Part shown: positions 16,343-20,670 of the stretch, in pieces
How the letters are laid out: the number at the start of each line of letters is the position of its first letter
Position numbering within the stretch: the stretch's first letter is position 1
Assembly (NCBI GenBank): GCA_005778045.1
Contig: SXKQ01000109.1
Span: 1-20,670, forward strand
DNA length: 20,670 nt
Reading direction: 5' to 3'
Source of the DNA: Planctomycetia bacterium
GTDB taxonomy: Bacteria; Planctomycetota; UBA1135; GCA-002686595
Notes under the pieces: model-generated
Told to the model about the DNA's origin: nothing
Databases searched by the model: none
What the model saw: the letters and a program-made list of their open reading frames with translations, nothing else
Translations under genes and position numbers: made by a program

Positions 16343-16651
16343 CGCCGCCCTTGCTCAGCTCCTACGCAATGGCGCGGGTAGCCACGGGAGACCGCGCGGA
16401 CAACGGAACCTCTACGCACTTGCCTTGTTCTGACCAGCTAGGTTTTCCCAATCTTGACCGTCGTTCCTACCCGACCTTTCGACCGCCGCCTTGCACGTCG
16501 CAGCCCAGTGACATGCGGAGCGCATGCGCCCCGGGATTCCATGCAAGCTATGCGAAACCTCCGCGCAAGATCGCTAGTATCTGTTTTGGACCGGTGCGCG
16601 TGCAACTCGGTACGTGAACTCCGGCTGACTTGTTGACGGAGGCTCGCAGCA
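16343..16651. other. Intergenic region upstream of the GAF-Fis gene
   Basis: This stretch of about 310 nt has no convincing gene. It is somewhat less G+C-rich than its surroundings. It contains a short inverted repeat, CATGCG-GAG-CGCATG (16512-16526), and a strong Shine-Dalgarno GGAGG at 16638-16642, 9 nt before the ATG of the next gene. No sigma-54 -24/-12 element or other convincing promoter was recognised. It probably carries the promoter of the regulator gene and the end of the mntP transcript. Confidence 0.5.
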
Positions 16652-17302
16652 ATGGATGCAAGTGAACTTCTGGCGTTGAACGAGTGGCTCTTCGCGCAAG
16701 AGGAGTTCGACTCTCTCATGCCGTTGGTCGTGAAGAACGCCTTGGCGCTGTGCGCTGGCGAACGTGGATGCGTGGTGCTCGAGCAAGACGGTCGACTCAA
16801 CCTCGAGGGGGCTCTCGCCCACCAGCAGGGCGGGATGACGCGCAACGACATCGAGCACGTCGCGCGCTTCGCGCTCCGCGCGCTCGAACACAAGCAGGCT
16901 GCCATCGAGAGCGACCCTGCCACGGGCCTCTCCGTGCTGTACTCGCCCTTCACGGTCGACGAAAGACAGCACGGCGTGATCGTGCTCGAGCGCGCCCGCA
17001 GCGCGACGCCGTTCGACGACACGACGCTGCGCCGCGCCAGCAGGTACGCCTCGCAAGTCGGCATCGCCGTACGCGTGACGCGGCGCTTCGAGGACCTGCT
17101 CGAGCGCTGCAGCCAACTGCCCGCGGGCCAGCCCGACGATCCCGACGCGCCGCACCCCGTGCGCCCGCTCGCGGACCTCGAGCGCGAGGCGATCCTCCAC
17201 GCCCTGAAGGCGACCGGCAACGACAAGCGCCGCGCAGCGCAGCTGCTCGGCATCTCGCGCGCCAAGGTCTACCAGCGCCTCAAGAACTGGGGCCTGACCT
17301 GA
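16652..17302 (+). CDS. GAF-domain protein with Fis-type helix-turn-helix, no AAA+ domain
   Basis: This is a 216-aa protein from the ATG at 16652, preceded by the strong GGAGG. Residues about 6-155 have the length and pattern of a GAF sensor domain (FDSLMPLVVKNALALCAGER, GCVVLEQDGRLNLEG, GLSVLYSPFTVDERQHGVIV, FDDTTLRRASRYASQVGIAV). A Pro/Asp-rich linker (157-172) leads to a Fis-type DNA-binding domain, LADLEREAILHALKATGNDK and RRAAQLLGISRAKVYQRLKN (173-212), the form normally found at the C-terminus of sigma-54 activators. The central AAA+ ATPase with GAFTGA is absent and there is no room for it, so it cannot be a conventional sigma-54 activator. It may act as a ligand-responsive repressor or activator. 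The target is unknown. A strong hairpin starts at its stop codon, suggesting a monocistronic transcript. Confidence 0.82.
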   Translation: MDASELLALNEWLFAQEEFDSLMPLVVKNALALCAGERGCVVLEQDGRLNLEGALAHQQGGMTRNDIEHVARFALRALEHKQAAIESDPATGLSVLYSPFTVDERQHGVIVLERARSATPFDDTTLRRASRYASQVGIAVRVTRRFEDLLERCSQLPAGQPDDPDAPHPVRPLADLEREAILHALKATGNDKRRAAQLLGISRAKVYQRLKNWGLT

Positions 17303-17342
17303 GGCCCGCCCGACGGGGGAAGCTTCCCGATCCGCGGGCCTC
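17301..17342 (+). terminator. Long hairpin at the end of the GAF-Fis gene
   Basis: GAGGCCCGC (17301-17309) and GCGGGCCTC (17334-17342) pair perfectly, and between them GGGAAGCTTCCC (17317-17328) is itself a perfect palindrome. The structure begins within the TGA stop codon of the regulator gene and ends 25 nt before the next start. No T-tract follows, but the stem is the strongest seen in the window and it is well placed to end the transcript. Confidence 0.55.
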
Positions 17343-17367
17343 CAGACAGGGCCTCGTCAAGGGCGAT

Positions 17368-17892
17368 ATGCTCCCGCCGTCCATGCGCTACCGCACGCCC
17401 TCGAACCGGCCCGCGCGCCGCGGCGTCTCGCTGCTCGCGATACTGATCTCGCTGGCGCTGGTCGCCATCGCCGCGATGCTCGCCATCCCGGCCTACTTCG
17501 GCGCCCCCGACGTCACGCTGGACGCCGTCGTGCAGCTCCTCGACCGTGACGTGCGGGCCCTGCAGAACCGCTCCGCCTTCGCGCGCGCGCCGGGGCTCTT
17601 GCGCTTCACGAGCGACGGCTGGCAGGCCGTCGACCTCGAGGGGCGCCCCCTGTGCGCGATGGGCGATGACGCCCCGATCGTGCGCAGCTTCTCGCGCGAC
17701 GGCGTGTTCGAGGGCGTGGTCCTCGAGCGCATCGAGCTCGGGGGCGACGATGCGCTCGGGATCGACGAACGTGGGCTCGCGACCGAAGGCGGCAAGCTCT
17801 TCGCTCGCTTTGGCGACGGCTGGCGACAGGTCGAGATCGAGTCAGGGGCTGGGCACCTCGTGGTGACGCAACCCGCTTCGCGCGGGCAGTAG
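17368..17892 (+). CDS. Pseudopilin/prepilin-like protein (GspH-type length), atypical
   Basis: This is a 174-aa protein from the ATG at 17368, with AAGGG about 4 nt upstream. The ATG at 17383 would also serve. After a basic leader (MRYRTPSNRPARRG) comes VSLLAILISLALVAIAAMLA, the layout of a type IV prepilin or type II secretion pseudopilin, with likely peptidase cleavage after Gly19. The residue at mature position 5 is Ala rather than the conserved Glu, and position 1 is Val rather than Phe or Met. The rest (VVQLLDRDVRALQNRSAFAR, GLLRFTSDGWQAVDLEGRPL) resembles the alpha-helix then beta-sheet arrangement of GspH/FimT proteins. It is an orphan, with no other secretion or pilus gene in the window. 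It could instead be a membrane-anchored protein that is not processed. The family assignment is tentative. Confidence 0.6.
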   Translation: MLPPSMRYRTPSNRPARRGVSLLAILISLALVAIAAMLAIPAYFGAPDVTLDAVVQLLDRDVRALQNRSAFARAPGLLRFTSDGWQAVDLEGRPLCAMGDDAPIVRSFSRDGVFEGVVLERIELGGDDALGIDERGLATEGGKLFARFGDGWRQVEIESGAGHLVVTQPASRGQ

Positions 17893-18013
17893 GTGCACCG
17901 CAGGCGGCAACGCGCGGCTGCGAGCCGGGCTGAGCGTCGACCGGTCGTACGGACGATGTGAACATCCCGTCATCCGCGTTGCGGAGCGGGAGAGCCCACC
18001 ACTGGCCTGTCGG

Positions 18014-18550
18014 CTAGTAGCGCGGGACGCTGGAGTCGACCTGAGCGCTCCAGGCGAGGATCCCACCCGTCATCGAGTGCACGTTCGTGAAGCCGTGCCC
18101 GATGAAGTAGGCCGCGACGTCGAGCGACCGCATGCCGCTGCGGCACATGAACACGATCGTGCGGTCCTTGGGCAGGCTCATGTACTTGCCCGGGTTCTGG
18201 TAGTCGAGCGGCTCGGCCGCCTCGAGCCGGGCGATGGCGAGCTCCTCCGGTGTGCGCACGTCGATCAGCGAGAAGTCCCGCTTCTCGTCGAGCCAGCGCT
18301 TGATCTCCGTGGCGCTCACCTGCACCTTGCGGTCGACGTCCTCGGAAAGCTGGATGGTGCGGATCACCTCCGGCACGTCGAGGATGTTGTGGTCCTTGCA
18401 GACCTGCGCCAGCGTGTCCGAGGGCTGGAAGCCACACGAGGAGCAGCCCCCGATGTGATAGCGCTGGAACAGGGCGCGCTGGGCGGAGGGAGCGACCTTG
18501 AGGATCTGCTCCATGGTCATCGACGGCTCGATCTGGAGGGTCTGGGTCAC
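18014..18550 (-). CDS. Rhodanese-domain protein with Cys-containing N-terminal (DUF1858-like) domain
   Basis: This is a 178-aa protein from the GTG at 18550, giving MTQTLQIEPSMTMEQILKVA. The ATG at 18520 (residue 11) is an alternative start, and neither has a strong ribosome-binding site. Residues about 11-60 form a small helical domain like DUF1858/ScdA_N, with RYHIGGCSSCGFQPSDTL (Cys36, Cys39) and Cys51. Such domains may bind an Fe-S cluster or a persulfide. Residues about 78-175 are a rhodanese domain: FSLIDVRTPEEL, IVFMCRSGMRSLDVAAYFIG with the six-residue active loop CRSGMR (Cys136), and NVHSMTGGILAWSAQ. The expected role is sulfur transfer or persulfide handling in the cytoplasm. The gene is convergent with the pseudopilin gene, with 121 nt between them and no strong hairpin seen there. 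Confidence 0.87.
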   Translation of the reverse strand: MTQTLQIEPSMTMEQILKVAPSAQRALFQRYHIGGCSSCGFQPSDTLAQVCKDHNILDVPEVIRTIQLSEDVDRKVQVSATEIKRWLDEKRDFSLIDVRTPEELAIARLEAAEPLDYQNPGKYMSLPKDRTIVFMCRSGMRSLDVAAYFIGHGFTNVHSMTGGILAWSAQVDSSVPRY

Positions 18551-19145
18551 GTGGCAATGCTTGGCGCGGGGTTGTCGAGAGGGGAGCCAGCCAGAATCTA
18601 ACGTGAACGAACGATTTTGTAGTAGAGCGAAGCTGCGCGAGGCGCGCGCCCCGCGCGGAACCGCCCTCACAACATCCAGCCGCGGACCCTGCCCGAATCC
18701 GCCCCTTCCGGCTCAGCCCGGATCCGAGCGTGTCGACCCCAGACGGCGGCAGGCCTCGCTGCCGAGCACCGCACCGACCACACCCGCAGCTTCTCGTCCG
18801 CCCACGAGGAGAGCCCCCTTCGCTCCCCCCCGCGCCTGCCCACCGGCGCGAGAGCTACTCTGACTTCCCGTGACTGCGGGCCGAGTCACCGCCCAGCGGC
18901 CCCCCATCGCATCCGCGACGCCCACGCCCTCGCCCCCATTCGCACGCACCGCCTGACGACTCAGCAGTCTCTGGACCCCCGACCCCGAGACCACCCGTGA
19001 CGCCAGAAGATCGGCGCACCCGTAGCTGCAACGCACTCACCCCGGCCGCCTTCGTGAAGCCCGCATCCCACGCGCCCTCGCTCCCACTCTCACGCACCGC
19101 TGTGCTGCGACCCACCCGCCCCACCTCCGACCCCAGAGCCCACCC
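18551..19145. other. Long non-coding interval with decayed tandem repeats before the decarboxylase
   Basis: About 595 nt without a recognisable conserved gene. Near the rhodanese gene a relatively A+T-rich island (18594-18630) is a plausible promoter zone for that gene. From about 18700 the plus strand becomes markedly C-rich. The right part contains repeated start-like units (see the repeat and mini-ORF entries). Several readings are open on the minus strand, but they are by-products of the C-rich composition. Confidence 0.6.
18921..19010 (+). repeat. Decayed direct repeat, upstream copy (partner at 19067-19159)
   Basis: Two blocks share the same order of words: CCCACG, CCCTCG, CACGCACCGC, then CCGACCCC, and finally ACCCGTGACGCC followed by GA-rich codons. 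The first block ends at a GTG at 18997 and the second at the true GTG start of the decarboxylase at 19146. The spacing between corresponding GTGs is 149 nt. Similarity is imperfect (small indels and substitutions), so the duplication is old. A third CCCGTGAC occurs at 18867-18874, 127 nt further upstream, with only weak flanking similarity. Confidence 0.6.
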
Positions 19146-19149
19146 GTGA
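18997..19149 (+). CDS. 50-codon mini-ORF overlapping the decarboxylase start (GTGA)
   Basis: A GTG at 18997 opens MTPEDRRTRSCNALTPAAFV and continues for 50 codons, rich in Pro, Arg, Ala and Thr. It ends at TGA 19147-19149, which overlaps the GTG start of the decarboxylase (19146-19148). Its first residues (MTPEDRR) mirror those of the decarboxylase (MTPEEFRR), so it starts at a duplicated copy of that gene's start and then reads out of frame. It may be a translated leader that couples to the decarboxylase, or just a relic of the duplication. It is not enriched in Trp, Tyr or Phe, so a classical attenuation leader is unlikely. No ribosome-binding site is evident. Confidence 0.3.
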   Translation: MTPEDRRTRSCNALTPAAFVKPASHAPSLPLSRTAVLRPTRPTSDPRAHP

Positions 19150-19159
19150 CGCCCGAGGA
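19067..19159 (+). repeat. Direct repeat, downstream copy containing the decarboxylase start
   Basis: This is the second copy of the repeat described at 18921-19010. It ends in ACCCGTGACGCCCGAGGAA, which holds the start codon and first codons of the decarboxylase. The word CGACCCCAGA at 19128-19137 recurs exactly at 18734-18743. Confidence 0.6.
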
Positions 19160-20555
19160 ATTCCGCCGCTTTGGCCACCGCGTGGTCGACGCCATCGCCG
19201 ACTACCGCGCCGGCGTCGCCGCGCGACCGGTGCATCCGCCGATCGAGCCCGGCTCGGTGCGCGCCCAGCTGCCTGCGCAGCCGCCGCAAGCACCCGAGAG
19301 CTTCGAGGCCGTGCTGCGCGACGTCGAGCAGGTGCTCCTGCCGGGCCTCGCGCACTGGCAGCACCCCAAGTTCTTCGGCTACTTCCCCTCGAACGGCGAG
19401 CTCTCGAGCGTGCTCGGCGACTACCTCAGCACCGGGCTCGGCGTGCTCGGCATCACGTGGGAGTCGGCGCCCGCTCTGACCGAGCTCGAGGAGCGCGTGC
19501 TCGACTGGCTGCGCCAGATGCTCGGACTGTCGAGCGCGTGGCGCGGCGTCATCCAGGACACCGCGTCGTCGAGCTCGCTCGTCGCGCTCATCTGTGCCCG
19601 CGAGCGCACCAGCGCCTTCGCCGGCGTGCAGCGCGGCGTCGACCAAGGCTCCGCCCCGCTCGTCGTCTACATCTCCGCGCACGCGCACAGCTCCGTCGAG
19701 AAGGCCGCCCTGCTCGCCGGCTTCGGCCGCGAGCACCTGCGCAAGATCGCCGTCGACGCGAGCTACGCCCTCGACGCCGCCGCGCTCGAGCGCGCGATCC
19801 GCGACGACCTCGCCGCCGGCCGCCGGCCCTGCGCCATCGTCGCCACCACCGGCACCACCACGACCACCGCCATGGACCCGATCGCCGCGTGCGCGCGCCT
19901 CGCCCGCGAGCTCGGCCTCTGGCTGCACGTCGACGCCGCCATGGCCGGCTCCGCCATGATTCTGCCGGAGTGCCGCGTGCTCTGGGACGGCATCGAGGGC
20001 GCCGACTCGCTCGTCCTCAATCCGCACAAGTGGCTCGGCGCCGCCTTTGACTGCTCGACCTACTACGTGCGCGATCCCGAGCACCTCGTGCGCGTGATGA
20101 GCACCAACCCGAGCTACCTCCAGACCTCCGCCGACGGCGAGGTCACCAGCTTCCGCGACTGGGGCATCCCGCTCGGCCGCCGCTTCCGCGCCTTGAAGCT
20201 CTGGTGCCTCATACGCGAGCAGGGCGTCAGCGGTCTCCAGTCCCGCCTGCGCCGCGACCTCGAGAACGCCCAGTGGCTCGCCGAGCAAGTCCGCGCCCTG
20301 CCCCACTGGCGCCTGCTCGCCCCCGTCTCCCTCCAGACCCTCTGCATCCGCCACGAGCCCCCCGGCTTCTCCCCCGCAGCCCTCGACCACCACACCCTCA
20401 CCTGGCTCGAGCGCCTCCACGCCTCCGGCTCCGCCTGGCTCACCCCCGCCCAACTCGAAGGCCGCTGGATGGTCCGCATCTCCATCGGCTCCATCCCCAC
20501 CGAGCGGCCCCACCTCACCCAGCTCCTCACCGACCTCCAGCTCGCCACCCGCTGA
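19146..20555 (+). CDS. Pyridoxal-phosphate-dependent decarboxylase, aromatic-L-amino-acid decarboxylase type (group II)
   Basis: This is a 469-aa protein from the GTG at 19146, the usual length for bacterial AADC/TDC enzymes, beginning MTPEEFRRFGHRVVDAIADY like its family. Landmarks are HPKFFGYFPSNGELSSVLGD (73-92), GITWESAPALTELEERVLDW, and YISAHAHSSVEKAALLAGFG, with His181 in the position that stacks on PLP. IVATTGTTTTTAMDPI and LHVDAAMAGSAMILPE follow, with Asp263 pairing with the pyridine nitrogen. LNPHKWLGAAFDCSTYYV has Lys295, the Schiff-base lysine. It would decarboxylate an aromatic amino acid (Trp, Tyr, DOPA or Phe) to the amine, and the sequence alone does not fix which. No transporter or partner gene is adjacent. 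Codons end in C to an unusual degree, especially after about 20200. The start overlaps the stop of a 50-codon upstream frame. Confidence 0.92.
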   Translation: MTPEEFRRFGHRVVDAIADYRAGVAARPVHPPIEPGSVRAQLPAQPPQAPESFEAVLRDVEQVLLPGLAHWQHPKFFGYFPSNGELSSVLGDYLSTGLGVLGITWESAPALTELEERVLDWLRQMLGLSSAWRGVIQDTASSSSLVALICARERTSAFAGVQRGVDQGSAPLVVYISAHAHSSVEKAALLAGFGREHLRKIAVDASYALDAAALERAIRDDLAAGRRPCAIVATTGTTTTTAMDPIAACARLARELGLWLHVDAAMAGSAMILPECRVLWDGIEGADSLVLNPHKWLGAAFDCSTYYVRDPEHLVRVMSTNPSYLQTSADGEVTSFRDWGIPLGRRFRALKLWCLIREQGVSGLQSRLRRDLENAQWLAEQVRALPHWRLLAPVSLQTLCIRHEPPGFSPAALDHHTLTWLERLHASGSAWLTPAQLEGRWMVRISIGSIPTERPHLTQLLTDLQLATR

Positions 20556-20626
20556 TCAGCACGCGCCACAGCTCTGCCACCAGCGAGCCCCAAGAGATTT
20601 GCAGGGCGACCCCGCGACTACTGCGC

Positions 20627-20659
20627 GCGACTTGCGTCGTCGCTGCAGATGCGAGTCGC
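20627..20659 (+). terminator. Hairpin downstream of the decarboxylase gene
   Basis: GCGACTTGC (20627-20635) pairs with GCGAGTCGC (20651-20659) over 9 positions with a single G-T wobble and a 15-nt loop, about 70 nt after the decarboxylase stop. It is a plausible transcription end but lacks a T-tract. The remainder of the right edge to 20670 shows no gene. Confidence 0.35.
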
Positions 20660-20670
20660 GAGCGAGAGCA

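Noticed and set aside
18997..19149. Classical attenuation leader for aromatic amino acids
   Set aside because: The mini-ORF lacks clustered Trp, Tyr or Phe codons and no terminator/antiterminator pair is evident.
18855..20513. Minus-strand open frame of 552 codons over the decarboxylase
   Set aside because: The product is Gly/Ala/Glu-rich low-complexity sequence created by the C-rich coding strand. The plus-strand decarboxylase has all catalytic motifs.
1..20670. CRISPR array, insertion sequence, tRNA or rRNA
   Set aside because: No regularly spaced identical repeats, transposase motifs, tRNA T-loop/acceptor pattern or rRNA-like sequence was recognised on either strand.

Overview
The window is strongly G+C-rich, bacterial and gene-dense. 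Its clearest taxonomic marker is the adjacent pair of a PSCyt1/DUF1549/DUF1553 (PSD1-type) protein and a DUF1501 protein, a combination typical of Planctomycetota and a few relatives. An FAD-dependent oxidoreductase, an OprB-type outer-membrane porin, a GHL10-like glycosidase and a DUF1858-like/rhodanese protein fit a Gram-negative planctomycete. No rRNA, tRNA, CRISPR array, transposase or phage gene was recognised.

Layout. (1) 1-62 (-) holds the first 20 codons of a CobW-type GTPase that runs off the left edge. (2) 132-2552 (-) and 2551-4203 (+) are a head-to-head pair whose start codons overlap: a secreted GHL10 plus phosphodiester-glycosidase fusion and an FAD-dependent oxidoreductase with an SLH-like tail. 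(3) 4255-5598 (+) is a decayed polytopic glycosyltransferase-like gene with two apparent frameshifts and an in-frame TGA. (4) 5645-15687 is a run of five minus-strand genes. In transcription order they are PSD1/cytochrome, DUF1501, a 12-TM-type permease, a hydantoinase-A/oxoprolinase-like enzyme and an OprB porin. (5) 15764-17892 (+) holds a MntP manganese exporter, a GAF-Fis regulator lacking an AAA+ domain, a strong hairpin, and an orphan pseudopilin-like protein. (6) 18014-18550 (-) is a rhodanese protein with a Cys-bearing N-terminal domain. (7) 18551-19145 is a long non-coding stretch with decayed tandem copies of a gene-start region. (8) 19146-20555 (+) is a PLP-dependent aromatic-amino-acid-type decarboxylase.

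How the genes may work together. The minus-strand block offers an outer-membrane porin, an inner-membrane permease and a ring-opening, ATPase-like hydantoinase subunit whose gene starts 2 nt after the permease stop. This suggests uptake and hydrolysis of a cyclic amide (hydantoin, 5-oxoproline or similar), although the usual HyuB partner is absent here. PSD1 and DUF1501 are 4 nt apart and form their own unit, 82 bp upstream of the permease; whether they belong to the same transcript is unknown. The divergent glycosidase/oxidoreductase pair looks like a small carbohydrate-processing module. The remaining genes look like independent housekeeping or accessory units.

The most unusual sequence-level items are four. 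First, the tandem start-region duplication ends in a GTGA overlap at the decarboxylase start. Second, a 9-nt G tract abuts the porin start codon. Third, the divergent start codons overlap. Fourth, HyuA stands alone in the minus-strand block.
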